Assembly (NCBI RefSeq): GCF_003054705.1
Contig: NZ_QAYX01000018.1
Location: forward strand, 186,001 to 250,000
Source: Opitutus sp. ER46
GTDB taxonomy: Bacteria > Verrucomicrobiota > Verrucomicrobiia > Opitutales > Opitutaceae
Direction: 5' to 3'
Length of the DNA stretch: 64,000 nt
The notes under the pieces: model-generated
Databases searched by the model: none
What the model was told of the DNA's origin: nothing
Seen by the model: only the letters and a program-made list of their open reading frames with translations
Part shown: piece after piece, positions 51,059-60,841 of the stretch
Position numbering within the stretch: the stretch's first letter is position 1
Layout: every line of letters starts with the position of its first letter
Program-made: the position numbers and the translations under genes

Positions 51059-53140
51059 ATGCTCGAGCTTTCCAACGTCCCCCCGCCCTCGGCTCAAGTC
51101 GATGTCCCCTTGGGGACGCTCGACGGCGGGATTCTCCAGCTGGAGCACACCCGGGTCCTGGCCCAGGTGCCGCCAACGTTTGCCGTCGAGCCCGACCCGC
51201 TCGGGGTCGGCGTCTTCCTTCAGGTCACCTGGCCGGCGCCGCGGGCCACGCTGGAGTGCCCGCTTGGGCAACTCGTCGGCCTGCAGCGCTTCACCAGTGG
51301 AGCGCGCAACGCCCCGTTCTGGGTCGCACCCGTCGTCGGCACCGCGACGAGCCAAGTGCAACGGGAGACGCTCTGGGTGCTCGCCCAGGTCGGCCCCCAG
51401 CGTTTCGTGCTTGTGGTGCCACTGCTCGGCCCGACGACGCGGTATTCGCTCGCCGGAGACGAAACCGGCCTGCGCCTGGTGGCCGACACCGGCGACGAGG
51501 CGGTGCCGGTCGACCACGGCACCGCCGTATTCATTGCCATGGGACGCGACCCGTACGCGCTCACCGCCGCGGCGGCGCGCGCCGTCACCCACCGGCTCGG
51601 CGCCGGCCGGCTGCGCCTGGAGAAGCCGCTGCCCGACTTCATCGACGACTTCGGCTGGTGCACCTGGGACGCGTTCTACCAGGACGTCTCCAGTGAAAAG
51701 GTGCTTGCCGGGCTCGCCTCCTTTGCGGCCGGCGGCGTGCAACCGCGCTTTCTCCTCCTGGATGATGGCTGGCAGACCGTGGCAAAGCCGCCGGAGGGGG
51801 CCGAACGATTGTCGGGGTTCGCCAGCAACGACCGTTTTCCCGAGGGGCTGGCGGCCCTGGTCAACGCGACCAAGACACGCTTCGGCATCAAACGCCTGCT
51901 GGTCTGGCACGCGCTGCTGGGATACTGGGGCGGCGTGGCGGACGCCGCGCTGCCGGGTTACGGCACGCGGGATGTGACGCGGTCCTTCCCGGCCGGCGTG
52001 CCCCGCACCAAGCACGACTGGGATGTCGCGCCGTGGGGCGCGACCGCCGGCGTGCCGGCGGCCAGCGAGATCGGCCGGTTCTTCGACGACTACCATCGGT
52101 CAATCGCCGCGCAGGGCGTCGACGGCGTGAAGGTCGACAACCAGGCGACGCTGGAAGCGGTATCGACCGGCCAGGGCGGACGCGTCGTGCTGGCGCGCGC
52201 CTACCGCGAAGGGCTCGAGCGCTCGGTGCACACGCATTTCGACGGGCGGCTCATCAACTGCATGTCGGTGACCTCGGAGGGTGTATACCTGATGCGCCAC
52301 AGCGTGCTGATGCGGACCTCGGACGATTTCTGGCCGCAGCGGCCGGACGCGCACGGCCACCACCTGTTCACGAACGCCCAGGTGGCGCTCTGGTTCGGGG
52401 AGTTCGTCCTGCCCGATTGGGACATGTTTCAGTCCGGGCATCCGGCGGGCGCCTACCACGCCGCGGCCCGCGCCGTCGCCGGCGGTCCCATCTATGTTTC
52501 CGACAAGCCCGGAGCGCACGATTTTGAGCTGCTGCGCAAGCTGGTGCTTTCCGATGGGAGTGTGCTCCGCCCCGACTCCATTGCCCGTCCCTCACCCGAC
52601 TGCCTGTTTGCCGATCCCACGCGCGAGCCCGTCCTGTTGAAGGTCTTCAACACGAACCGGGACTGCGGCGTCGTCGGGGTCTTCAACGCGCAATATCACG
52701 CATCGGGAACGCGGCCGCCGATCACCGGAACCGTCGGCATTGCCGACGTGCCCACCCTCGCAGCGGGCCCGTGCGCGGCCTTCGTGCACCGCGCGAACCG
52801 CGTCTGCCGGATCGATTCCGCCGACTCGATTCCGGTCGCCCTCGCCGAAGGTGAATGGGAGCTCGTCTCGCTGGCCCCGGTGGAAAACGCCTTCGCCGCC
52901 CTCGGCCTCGCCGACAAATTGAACAGCACCGGCGCGATCGTGCGGCGCGAATGGCGCGGCGCCACCGAAGTGCGCGTGCAACTGCGTGAGGGCGGACGCT
53001 TCCTGGGCTGGAGCGCGCAGGAACCCGCCGCGGTGTTCTGCGACGGCAGGCCGGTCTCCTGGCAGCACGGAGCCGCGGGCCGGCTGGAGATCGCGCTGCC
53101 CTGCGGCGGTCCGCGAACCCTGATCCTGCAGTGGCGATGA
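51059..53140 (+). CDS. GH36-like (raffinose synthase/Sip1-type) alpha-galactosidase
   Basis: A 693-residue glycoside hydrolase of the plant Sip1/raffinose synthase branch. Typical segments are DFIDDFGWCTWDAFYQDVSSEKV, FLLLDDGWQTV, GIKRLLVWHALLGYWGG, GVDGVKVDNQATLE (catalytic nucleophile Asp) and VLMRTSDDFWP (acid/base Asp). No signal peptide, so it acts in the cytoplasm on imported oligosaccharides. Alpha-galactosyl bonds are the likely target. Its stop overlaps the next start as ATGA. Confidence 0.88.
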   Translation: MLELSNVPPPSAQVDVPLGTLDGGILQLEHTRVLAQVPPTFAVEPDPLGVGVFLQVTWPAPRATLECPLGQLVGLQRFTSGARNAPFWVAPVVGTATSQVQRETLWVLAQVGPQRFVLVVPLLGPTTRYSLAGDETGLRLVADTGDEAVPVDHGTAVFIAMGRDPYALTAAAARAVTHRLGAGRLRLEKPLPDFIDDFGWCTWDAFYQDVSSEKVLAGLASFAAGGVQPRFLLLDDGWQTVAKPPEGAERLSGFASNDRFPEGLAALVNATKTRFGIKRLLVWHALLGYWGGVADAALPGYGTRDVTRSFPAGVPRTKHDWDVAPWGATAGVPAASEIGRFFDDYHRSIAAQGVDGVKVDNQATLEAVSTGQGGRVVLARAYREGLERSVHTHFDGRLINCMSVTSEGVYLMRHSVLMRTSDDFWPQRPDAHGHHLFTNAQVALWFGEFVLPDWDMFQSGHPAGAYHAAARAVAGGPIYVSDKPGAHDFELLRKLVLSDGSVLRPDSIARPSPDCLFADPTREPVLLKVFNTNRDCGVVGVFNAQYHASGTRPPITGTVGIADVPTLAAGPCAAFVHRANRVCRIDSADSIPVALAEGEWELVSLAPVENAFAALGLADKLNSTGAIVRREWRGATEVRVQLREGGRFLGWSAQEPAAVFCDGRPVSWQHGAAGRLEIALPCGGPRTLILQWR

Positions 53141-53835
53141 CGGCGACACCCGCGGCGCCCGCTTCGGGCCGGTGGAAGCGCACGTTGCTGTGCGCCACCG
53201 TCATCCTCGCGGGTCTCGGGGTGGGCTTTGTCGCGCGGTGGGCAAACGCCGATCTGTCGCGCGAGCTCACGCCGCCCAGCGGGGCCGCGCTGCCGACCAA
53301 TGCCTGGGTCGAAGTGCGCCGCGGAGGGGCCGTTGCATTTCCGTCGCGCGACCGGCACGTAATCATCGCCGAGTCGGATTTCGACGCGGAACTCAACGGG
53401 GCGAAACGCGCGCTGCGGCGCGGCGACGTCGTGCTCATCACTCCTGGCCAGCGATGGCAGGCACCGGCGCGCGCGGCGTATCTCGACGTGCGGATCCCCT
53501 CCAGTCACCCCCCCGGCCGGGCGGCACCGCATCCGATTGCCCCGGTGAAGAACGTACTGCGGTCCACCGCGCCAGACTTCTTCGTCTACGAGGAGCAGCT
53601 CCTGCCGGGCGATTCCCGACCCGCCCACACCCATGCCACGCGGCTCGTCGTGGTGATCAATGCCACCGAGCTGCGGGCAACCAGCGGGCAGGTGTATGCC
53701 CAGGTTCCCGGCACCGTGAAATTCATCACCGAGCCGGCGATCCACGAGGCGCTCACCAACATCGGGCCGTTGCCACTGCGTAACATCGTAATCGAGTTCC
53801 CGCCGGCTACGTCACTTTCTCCCACCACCCCATGA
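53137..53835 (+). CDS. Membrane-anchored cupin-like protein of unknown function
   Basis: A 232-residue protein with an N-terminal hydrophobic anchor (TLLCATVILAGLGVGFVARW) and a periplasmic part with a cupin-like beta pattern (WVEVRRGGAVAFPSRDRHVIIAE, RRGDVVLITPGQRW, FFVYEEQLLPGDSRPAHTHATRLVVVIN). PGDSRPAHTH is similar to the cupin metal-binding motif. The start at 53137 overlaps the GH36 stop as ATGA, and its stop overlaps the next sulfatase start as ATGA. It is therefore translationally embedded in the locus; function unknown. Confidence 0.7.
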   Translation: MTATPAAPASGRWKRTLLCATVILAGLGVGFVARWANADLSRELTPPSGAALPTNAWVEVRRGGAVAFPSRDRHVIIAESDFDAELNGAKRALRRGDVVLITPGQRWQAPARAAYLDVRIPSSHPPGRAAPHPIAPVKNVLRSTAPDFFVYEEQLLPGDSRPAHTHATRLVVVINATELRATSGQVYAQVPGTVKFITEPAIHEALTNIGPLPLRNIVIEFPPATSLSPTTP

Positions 53836-55382
53836 TTCGTTGCTTCCCCTCCCTGCCGCGCCGGCGGCATATCCTGCCCGCGCTGGCGCTGCTGTTCGCT
53901 TTCACCCTGGCGCGCGCCCTGGCGGCGCCTCCCGGCGCCCGGCCCAACGTCCTCATTGCGATTAGCGACGACCAAAGCTGGCCCCATGCCTCGGCCTACG
54001 GCTGCAAACAGGTGCAGACGCCCGCCTTCGATCGCGTCGCATCCCGGGGCACCTTGTTTCGCAACGCGATCTGCCCGTCGCCGGGCTGTTCGCCGTCGCG
54101 CGCGGCGCTCCTGACCGGGATGCACCCGTGGATGCTCGAGCAGGCCGGCACCCACGCCAGTTCCTTCCCGCGGAAATTCGAGACCTTTCCCGACACGCTG
54201 GCCCAGCACGGCTACTTCGTCGGCATGACGGGCAAGGGCTGGGGCCCCGGGAGCTGGAAGGCCAGCGGGCGGACGCACAACCCGGCGGGACCGGAGTTCC
54301 AGCAGCGGAAGGTCGCGCAGCGTCCGTCCGATGCGATCAGCGAAATCGACTATGCCGCCAATTTTGCGGCGTTTCTGTCCGCGCGGCCGAAGGACCAGCC
54401 TTTCTGCTTCTGGTACGGTGCGCAGGAGCCGCACCGTAAATACGATCCGGGCTCCGGCGTGCGCGCCGGCAAGAACCTGGCGGAGATTCCGGTGCCGCCC
54501 TTTCTCCCCGACACCCCCGCGGTGCGGTCGGACATCGCGGACTACCTCGCCGAGGTCGAGTGGTTCGATGCGCAGCTCGCGAAGATGCTGCGCCTGCTGG
54601 AGGAAAGGGGGGAATTGGAGAACACCCTCGTGATCGTGACGTCGGACAACGGCATGCCTTTCCCACGCGCCAAGGCCAACGCCTACGAGTACGGCATTCA
54701 CGTGCCCCTGGCGATCAGCTGGCCCGCGCGATTCGTGCAAGGCCGGCAGGAGGACGCCGTCATGCCGTTCGTCGACCTGACGGCCACGGTGCTCGACGCC
54801 GCGGGCGTCGCCCCGGCCGCCGGCAACACGCCGGTCGGCACGAGCTGGCTGCCGTGGCTGGCGCGCAACGGCCCGGCGCCGCAACGCCATGCGTTCGCCT
54901 CGCGCGAACGCCACTCCTCCTCGCGATTCGAGAATCACGGCTACCCCCAACGCGCCGTGCGCACCGAGCACTATCTCTATCTCCGGAACCTCCATCCCGA
55001 TTGGTGGCCGGCCGGCGATCCGCAGGAGTACAACGACAACGGCGAGCTGGGCAAAATGGGCGGCTCGTATCACGACATCGACCCCGGACCGACGTTGGAG
55101 TCGCTGCGGGCCGAGGGCGTCGATGCGACCCTGCAACGCTACCTGCACCTCGCCGTCGACAAACGCCCGCTCGAGGAATTGTACGACATCACCGCCGACC
55201 CGGGATGCTTGCACAACCTGGCCGGCGATCCGCAGCACGCCGCCGTATTGGAACAGTTGCGAGCTGAGCTGCTGGCCGAAATGAAGCGCACCGGCGACTC
55301 ACGCCTCGGCCGCGACCCGGAGGTGTGGGAGACGTACGAACGTTTCGAGGGCAAGAATCGCCGTTTTCCGCCGAGCCCGTAA
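53832..55382 (+). CDS. Sulfatase 2 (formylglycine-dependent), secreted
   Basis: A 516-residue type I sulfatase with a signal peptide (ILPALALLFAFTLARALA). NVLIAISDDQSWPHASAYG supplies the Asp pair. The Cys-type signature CSPSRAALLTG is near residue ~95, followed by TSDNGMPFPRAKA with metal-binding Asp-Asn. It closely resembles sulfatase 1 (both have FCFWYG or CFWYGS before HR.YDPGSG and the GMPFPRAK or AMPFPRAK strand) and may be a paralogue with a different position specificity. Co-translated with the cupin-like gene. Confidence 0.9.
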   Translation: MIRCFPSLPRRRHILPALALLFAFTLARALAAPPGARPNVLIAISDDQSWPHASAYGCKQVQTPAFDRVASRGTLFRNAICPSPGCSPSRAALLTGMHPWMLEQAGTHASSFPRKFETFPDTLAQHGYFVGMTGKGWGPGSWKASGRTHNPAGPEFQQRKVAQRPSDAISEIDYAANFAAFLSARPKDQPFCFWYGAQEPHRKYDPGSGVRAGKNLAEIPVPPFLPDTPAVRSDIADYLAEVEWFDAQLAKMLRLLEERGELENTLVIVTSDNGMPFPRAKANAYEYGIHVPLAISWPARFVQGRQEDAVMPFVDLTATVLDAAGVAPAAGNTPVGTSWLPWLARNGPAPQRHAFASRERHSSSRFENHGYPQRAVRTEHYLYLRNLHPDWWPAGDPQEYNDNGELGKMGGSYHDIDPGPTLESLRAEGVDATLQRYLHLAVDKRPLEELYDITADPGCLHNLAGDPQHAAVLEQLRAELLAEMKRTGDSRLGRDPEVWETYERFEGKNRRFPPSP

Positions 55383-55415
55383 CCGGCCGACGCCATTTCC
55401 GAACGCTGCGAGCCC

Positions 55416-57224
55416 ATGGTTTCCATCGATTACGTCGTCATCGGCGCGGCCGTCATGCTGCTGCTGGTTGCAGGCTTCTTTTCGGCCCGGCGGGCAGGCC
55501 GCAACTCCTCGGAGTTCATCCTGGGAGGCCGCACCCTGCCGTGGTGGCTCGGCGGCGCGGCCATGGTGGCGGGCGCAACCAGTTGCGACAGTCCCCTCCA
55601 TCAGAGCGCGAAAATCCGGCGCGAGGGCCTGGGCGGCGCCTGGTTCTACTGGTCGCAGGTGCTCGCGGTCGTTTGGCACTCGCTGGTGTTCTCGCGGCTC
55701 TGGCGCCGCACCGGCGTGAACACCGTCGTCGAGTTCTACCACATCCGATATCACGGGCGCGGCGGGCAGCTCGGACGCATTTGGTCGATGGTCTTTGCCA
55801 CGCTGCTCGGCAGCACCATCAGCCTCGCGCTCGGCCTGCTGGCGATGATCAAGATCTGCCGGGTCCTGCTCGACCTGCAGCAGCCGGTGCCGCTGTTCGG
55901 GATGCAGGTTTCGCCCGAGCTGCTGATCGTCACCGGCGCGCTCGCTCTTGCCCTCAGCTACTCTGTGACCTCGGGGCTGCGGGGCGTGGTGGCCGGCGAC
56001 CTGGTCGAGTTCCTGATCGTGATTCTCTGCTCGTACGTGCTGATGTTTTTCGTGCTGCGCGAGGTCGGCTATGGTTCCGGACTGCGCGAGGCGTTCGCCG
56101 CGGAGGGCCGGGCCCGGCTGCTCTCGATCGCGCCGCAGACCGGCATCTCCCTGCTGGTCTTCTTCCTCATCCAGCCGCTCGCCAGCGTGGCGGGCGACAA
56201 CGGGCTCAACCAGCGCTTCCTCGCCATCAAGGATGAGCGCCAGGCCGTCTTCTCGGGCCTGTGGCGCATGGTCACGCACTACTTTGTGCGCGCCTGGCCC
56301 TGGTATGTCTGCGGGCTCGCCTCGCTCGTGCTCCTCGCCGATGTCTCGCTGCCGAGCGAGCTGGCCTACCCGCACCTGATCAAGACCTACATGCCGGCCG
56401 GCTGGCGCGGGCTGATGTTCGCCGGCTTCCTGGTCGCGTTCATGAGCTGCGTCGGCAATGCGCTGCACAACGCCGGGGTCGTCTTCGTGAACGATTTCTA
56501 CCGGCCGTTCGTGGTGAAGGACGCCTCCGAGCGCCATTACGTGTGGGCGATCCGCGCCACCATGCTGGTGACCGCGATCGTCGGCACCTGGATCGCCCTG
56601 GCGTCGGACCAGATCCTGCGGCTGCTGCAGATCGCGATCACGATCGTGGGCGCGAGCGGGCTCGTGATGCTCCTCCGCTGGTTCTGGTGGCGCGTGAACG
56701 GATGGGCCGATCTGGCGGCTCAGGTCCTCGCGCTCCCGGTCACGTTGCTCTTCACCTCCGGGCCCGGCGGGGTCTGGATCCAGCGCGCGGGCGCGGCGCT
56801 CGGCGCGCACACCGCCGACGACACGTACGGGCTCACCTTCATCGCCACGCTGGTGACGACCACCGCGCTCTGGCTCGTCGTCATGGCGCTGACCCGGCCC
56901 GAACCGTTCGCCACGCTCGAGGCCTTCTACCGGCGCGTGCGCCCCTACGGCTGGTGGGGGCCGGTCGCCCGTCGCTGCCCCGACGTCACGATCCAGGACC
57001 GGTTCGCCCGCGATCTCGTGCGCTACGTCGCCGGCCTGGTGGTCGCGGGGGCGCTGTTGTTCGGCTTCGGCGCGATGCTGCTCGGTTCTCCCTGGCTCGG
57101 CACTTCCCTCTGCGCCGGAGCTACGATCCCCGCCCTGTGGCTCATCAAGTCCATCGAACGCGAATACCGCACCCCCACGGTCACGCCGACGCCAACACCG
57201 GCCGACTCCACCCCCCTTTCCTGA
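55416..57224 (+). CDS. SSS-family sodium:solute symporter
   Basis: A 602-residue inner-membrane transporter of the sodium/solute symporter family with 13-14 predicted membrane segments. Characteristic segments include FFSARRAGRNSSEFILGGRTLPWW, AGATSCDSPL, ALALSYSVTSGLRGVVAGDLVEF and GFLVAFMSCVGNALHNAGVVFVNDFYRPF. It is predicted to import a monosaccharide or uronate released in the periplasm with sodium. It lies 33 bp after sulfatase 2 and 6 bp before sulfatase 3. The C-terminal tail is Thr/Pro-rich. Confidence 0.9.
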   Translation: MVSIDYVVIGAAVMLLLVAGFFSARRAGRNSSEFILGGRTLPWWLGGAAMVAGATSCDSPLHQSAKIRREGLGGAWFYWSQVLAVVWHSLVFSRLWRRTGVNTVVEFYHIRYHGRGGQLGRIWSMVFATLLGSTISLALGLLAMIKICRVLLDLQQPVPLFGMQVSPELLIVTGALALALSYSVTSGLRGVVAGDLVEFLIVILCSYVLMFFVLREVGYGSGLREAFAAEGRARLLSIAPQTGISLLVFFLIQPLASVAGDNGLNQRFLAIKDERQAVFSGLWRMVTHYFVRAWPWYVCGLASLVLLADVSLPSELAYPHLIKTYMPAGWRGLMFAGFLVAFMSCVGNALHNAGVVFVNDFYRPFVVKDASERHYVWAIRATMLVTAIVGTWIALASDQILRLLQIAITIVGASGLVMLLRWFWWRVNGWADLAAQVLALPVTLLFTSGPGGVWIQRAGAALGAHTADDTYGLTFIATLVTTTALWLVVMALTRPEPFATLEAFYRRVRPYGWWGPVARRCPDVTIQDRFARDLVRYVAGLVVAGALLFGFGAMLLGSPWLGTSLCAGATIPALWLIKSIEREYRTPTVTPTPTPADSTPLS

Positions 57225-57230
57225 TTCACC

Positions 57231-58700
57231 ATGCGCCTCGCCCACGTTCTTCGTCGCAGCTTCCTCCTGCTGGCCCTCCCGGCGCCGTTTGCGCTCGCCG
57301 CCCCCGCCACCGCCCCGGCCGCCATCCCGCCGACCCCGCCGGCCGCAGCCGCCGCGCGCCCGAACATTCTGTTCATCTCGGTGGACGATCTGCGCGACTG
57401 GACCGGCTATCTCGGCCACAATCGCCAGGCCAAGACGCCCAACATCGACCGGCTGGCGCGCCAGGGCACGGTCTTCACCCGCGCGTATTGCGCCTCGCCG
57501 AGCTGCAACCCGTCGCGCGCCGCGCTGATGTCCGGCCTCCGGCCCAACACGAGCGGGGTGTACGAAAACAACAACGACTGGCGGCGGGTCATCTCGGAGG
57601 ACAAGATGCTGACAACGACGCTGCGCCGGGCGGGCTATTACGTGTGCGGCGCGGGCAAGATCTATCACGAGTACTACCCGCGCCGGAGTGAGTGGGATGA
57701 TTACCTCGAGAAGGAAGGCGGCCTGCCCGCGGTGCCGCCCGGCGTGAGCACGGGCATCGGCGGAATCAGGTTCGCCCCGCTGGACTGCCGCGACGACGAG
57801 CTGAACGATTACCACATCACGGACTACGGCATCGAGGAGCTGAAGAAGCCCCACGACAAACCCTTCTTCCTGGCGATCGGCCTGCACAAGCCGCACATGC
57901 CGTGGAACGTGCCGCGGAAGTATTACGACCTGTTCCCCCTGGATGAGATCGAACTGCCACCGTACCTCGAGTCGGACCTCGACGACATCCCGCCGGCGGG
58001 CGTGCGGATGGCGCAGCCCGAGGGCGATCATGCGCGCGTGCAGAAGTCAGGCCGCTGGAAGGAGGCCGTGCGCGGTTACCTGGCCGCAACTGCGTACACC
58101 GACATGAACATCGGCCGGCTGCTCGAGGCGCTGGAGAAGTCGCCCTATGCCGCCAACACCATCGTGTGCCTGTGGGGCGACCACGGCTGGCACCTGGGCG
58201 AGAAGCACCATTGGCGGAAATTCGCCCTGTGGGAGGAGGCCACGCGCACACCGTTGATCTGGCTCGTGCCGGGCCTGACCAAGCCGGGCAGCGTGTGCGA
58301 TCGCCCCGTCGACCTGATGTCCCTCTATCCCACCCTCACCGATCTTTGCGGCATTCCCACGCCCGCCCACCTCGAGGGGCGCAGCGTGAAGCCGCTCCTC
58401 GCCGATCCGCACGCGGCCTGGGACACCCCCGCCCTCATCACGTACCAGTACAACAACCACGCCGTGCGCAACGACGGCTGGCGCTACATCCGTTACGCCA
58501 ACGGCGACGAGGAGCTCTACGACGAGCATGCGGACGTGAACGAATGGAAGAACCTCGCAACCGATCCCGCGCAGCGGGCCCGGATGGAGCAGCTCCGGGC
58601 CTTCATCCCCACCCGGAATGCGCCGAATATCGGCGGTCCGCCGCAGCAGGGCGCCGAGGATTTCGGCGACCGCAAGCAGCCGAAGGCGCGGCAACAGTAA
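57231..58700 (+). CDS. Sulfatase 3 (iduronate-2-sulfatase-like), secreted
   Basis: A 489-residue type I sulfatase with a signal peptide and an Ala/Pro linker. NILFISVDDLRDWTGYLG supplies metal ligands and is typical of iduronate-2-sulfatase relatives. The Cys-type signature is CNPSRAALMSG near residue ~86, with LWGDHGWHLGEKHHW for the Asp-His pair. It is a different subfamily from sulfatases 1 and 2, so it probably removes sulfate from another sugar or carbon position. The first bases follow the SSS stop by 6 bp. Confidence 0.9.
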   Translation: MRLAHVLRRSFLLLALPAPFALAAPATAPAAIPPTPPAAAAARPNILFISVDDLRDWTGYLGHNRQAKTPNIDRLARQGTVFTRAYCASPSCNPSRAALMSGLRPNTSGVYENNNDWRRVISEDKMLTTTLRRAGYYVCGAGKIYHEYYPRRSEWDDYLEKEGGLPAVPPGVSTGIGGIRFAPLDCRDDELNDYHITDYGIEELKKPHDKPFFLAIGLHKPHMPWNVPRKYYDLFPLDEIELPPYLESDLDDIPPAGVRMAQPEGDHARVQKSGRWKEAVRGYLAATAYTDMNIGRLLEALEKSPYAANTIVCLWGDHGWHLGEKHHWRKFALWEEATRTPLIWLVPGLTKPGSVCDRPVDLMSLYPTLTDLCGIPTPAHLEGRSVKPLLADPHAAWDTPALITYQYNNHAVRNDGWRYIRYANGDEELYDEHADVNEWKNLATDPAQRARMEQLRAFIPTRNAPNIGGPPQQGAEDFGDRKQPKARQQ

Positions 58701-58775
58701 ATCCGGGCGTGCACGGGGCGCCGCCAACGACTGACCGGCGCGGGCGCCCTGCCCCCTCGCAACCCCCTTTGCCCC

Positions 58776-60764
58776 ATGAAGCGAATCTCCCGCATCGCCG
58801 GGCTTTGCGCCCTGTTGCTCGCTGCTCCCGTCTTCGCCGCATCGGAACCGCCGCCCTTGAGCCTGGAGTCTCCGGATGGACAGATCGAGGTACAGCTCCA
58901 CGCCACCGATCGGCTGCGGTACGACGTGATCGTCAACCACGTGCCCGTGCTGCAGCGCGCGACGCTTTCGCTGCAGCTGGAAGGCGTGACGTTCGGCGTG
59001 CAGCCGACCGTCGGGGCCGTGGCGCGCCGGAGCTTCGCCGGCACGGTCAACCCGCCGGTCCGGCAGAAGGCCGCCGTGCTGCCGGAGCGTTACAACGAGC
59101 TGCGCGTGCCGGTGCACGCCTCCGCGTGCGTCGTGTTCCGCGCCTACAACGAAGGGGTGGCCTACCGCTGGGAAACAACCCTGCCGCAGCGCGAGATCAA
59201 GGTCCTCGCCGAGGAGGCGGCGTTCAATTTTGCCGCCGACGCCCCGGTGTACTTTCCCGAAGAGGCGAGCTTCTACTCCCACAACGAGCGGCTGTTCCAA
59301 CCGCGGGCCATGGCCGACCTCACGCGGCACAACCTGGCGAGCATCCCCGCGGTCGTGGCCGCCCGCGGTGTGAAGATCATGATCACCGACGCCGACGTGG
59401 AGGACTACCCCGGGCTGTGGCTGCGGGGCACCGGTCGCGCCGGCCTCGCCGCGACGTTTCCGCCCGTGGCGCTGCAGGAGCGGCTGGAGGGCGATCGCGA
59501 CCTTCGCGTCACCCAGTCGGCCGACTATATCGCCGTCACCCCTGGCACGCGCACCTATCCGTGGCGCGTGCTCGGGGTGGCCCAGCGCGACGGCGACATG
59601 CTGGTGAATCCGCTGGTTTACCTGCTCGCGTCACCGTCGCGCGTGACGGACACCGCGTGGATCAAACCGGGCAAGGTCGCCTGGGACTGGTGGAACGCGA
59701 ACAACCTGGCGCACGTCGATTTCAAGGCCGGCATCAACACGCGCACCTACAAGGAGTACATTGATTTCGCCGCCGAGAATCACCTCGACTACATCATCCT
59801 CGACGAAGGCTGGTACCGGCTGGGCAACGTGCTCGCCGTCGTGCCCGAGATGAACGTCGAGGAACTGGTCGCCTACGGAAAACAGAAAGGCGTCGGGATC
59901 ATCCTCTGGGTGGTGTGGAAAACACTGGCCGACCAGCTCCAGCCGGCGCTCGACCAGTTCAGCCGGTGGGGCGTGCGCGGGCTGAAGGTGGACTTCATGC
60001 AGCGGGACGATCAGGCGCTGATCCGGTTCTACCACGAAGTCTGTCGCGAGGCGGCCCAGCGTCACCTGCTGGTGGATTTCCATGGCGCGGTGCGTCCGGC
60101 GTCGATGACCCGCACCTGGCCAAACTTGATCTCCACCGAGGGCGTTCGCGGCCTCGAGTGGTGCAAGTGGAGCAGCTACACCGATCCCGAGCACGATGTG
60201 ACCCTCCCGTTCACGCGGATGTTTGTCGGTCCGATGGACTACACCCCGGGGGCGATGCGCAACGCCGCGCGCAAGGAGTTCGCGCCGGCCTTTGACCGGC
60301 CGATGAGCCAGGGCACGCGGTGCCACCAGCTCGGGCTGTACGTCGTGTTTGAAAGCCCGCTGCAGATGCTCGCCGATTCGCCCACGCAGTACCGTCGCGA
60401 GCCGGAAACGATGTCCTTCTTGGGCGCCGTGCCGACCGTGTGGGACGAAACCCGCGTGCTCGATGCGCGCCTGGGCGACTACGTCGTCTTGGCGCGCCGG
60501 AGCGGCGACACGTGGTTTGTCGGGGCCATCACCGACTGGAATCGGCGCGAGCTTGAGGTCGACCTCTCCTTCCTGCCCGCCGGACCGTTCGTGCTGACGC
60601 AATGGGCCGACGGGGTGAATGCCGACCGCTACGCCGAGGACTTCGTGCGATCGACGCAACGGGTCACGAACCAGACGCGCCTGCGGCTCCAACTGGCGGA
60701 AGGCGGCGGCTGGGCCGGGATCATCAAGCCGGAGCAGGCGGTCTCGGCAGGAACGCCGCGGTGA
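58776..60764 (+). CDS. GH97 glycoside hydrolase, retaining type
   Basis: A 662-residue glycosidase of family GH97 (SusB-related) with a signal peptide (GLCALLLAAPVFA). An N-terminal beta-sandwich (residues ~28-290) precedes the barrel with WDWWNANNLAHVDFK, DYIILDEGWY and GLKVDFMQRDDQ. The Asp in KVDFM matches the nucleophile of retaining GH97 alpha-galactosidases rather than the inverting SusB arrangement. It is 75 bp after sulfatase 3 and closes the locus. Periplasmic alpha-galactosidase is the likely role. Confidence 0.88.
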   Translation: MKRISRIAGLCALLLAAPVFAASEPPPLSLESPDGQIEVQLHATDRLRYDVIVNHVPVLQRATLSLQLEGVTFGVQPTVGAVARRSFAGTVNPPVRQKAAVLPERYNELRVPVHASACVVFRAYNEGVAYRWETTLPQREIKVLAEEAAFNFAADAPVYFPEEASFYSHNERLFQPRAMADLTRHNLASIPAVVAARGVKIMITDADVEDYPGLWLRGTGRAGLAATFPPVALQERLEGDRDLRVTQSADYIAVTPGTRTYPWRVLGVAQRDGDMLVNPLVYLLASPSRVTDTAWIKPGKVAWDWWNANNLAHVDFKAGINTRTYKEYIDFAAENHLDYIILDEGWYRLGNVLAVVPEMNVEELVAYGKQKGVGIILWVVWKTLADQLQPALDQFSRWGVRGLKVDFMQRDDQALIRFYHEVCREAAQRHLLVDFHGAVRPASMTRTWPNLISTEGVRGLEWCKWSSYTDPEHDVTLPFTRMFVGPMDYTPGAMRNAARKEFAPAFDRPMSQGTRCHQLGLYVVFESPLQMLADSPTQYRREPETMSFLGAVPTVWDETRVLDARLGDYVVLARRSGDTWFVGAITDWNRRELEVDLSFLPAGPFVLTQWADGVNADRYAEDFVRSTQRVTNQTRLRLQLAEGGGWAGIIKPEQAVSAGTPR

Positions 60765-60841
60765 GCCGCGCCGTCTGAATCGCAGGAGAAGGTCGCCTAA
60801 CCGGTTGTCAGAGACGCGCCCGCCGGGGCCTCAAAGGAGGC

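Noticed and set aside
55299-58031. 910-codon open frame on the minus strand across the SSS and sulfatase 3 genes
   Set aside because: Shadow caused by high GC at third positions; the plus-strand products are clear families.
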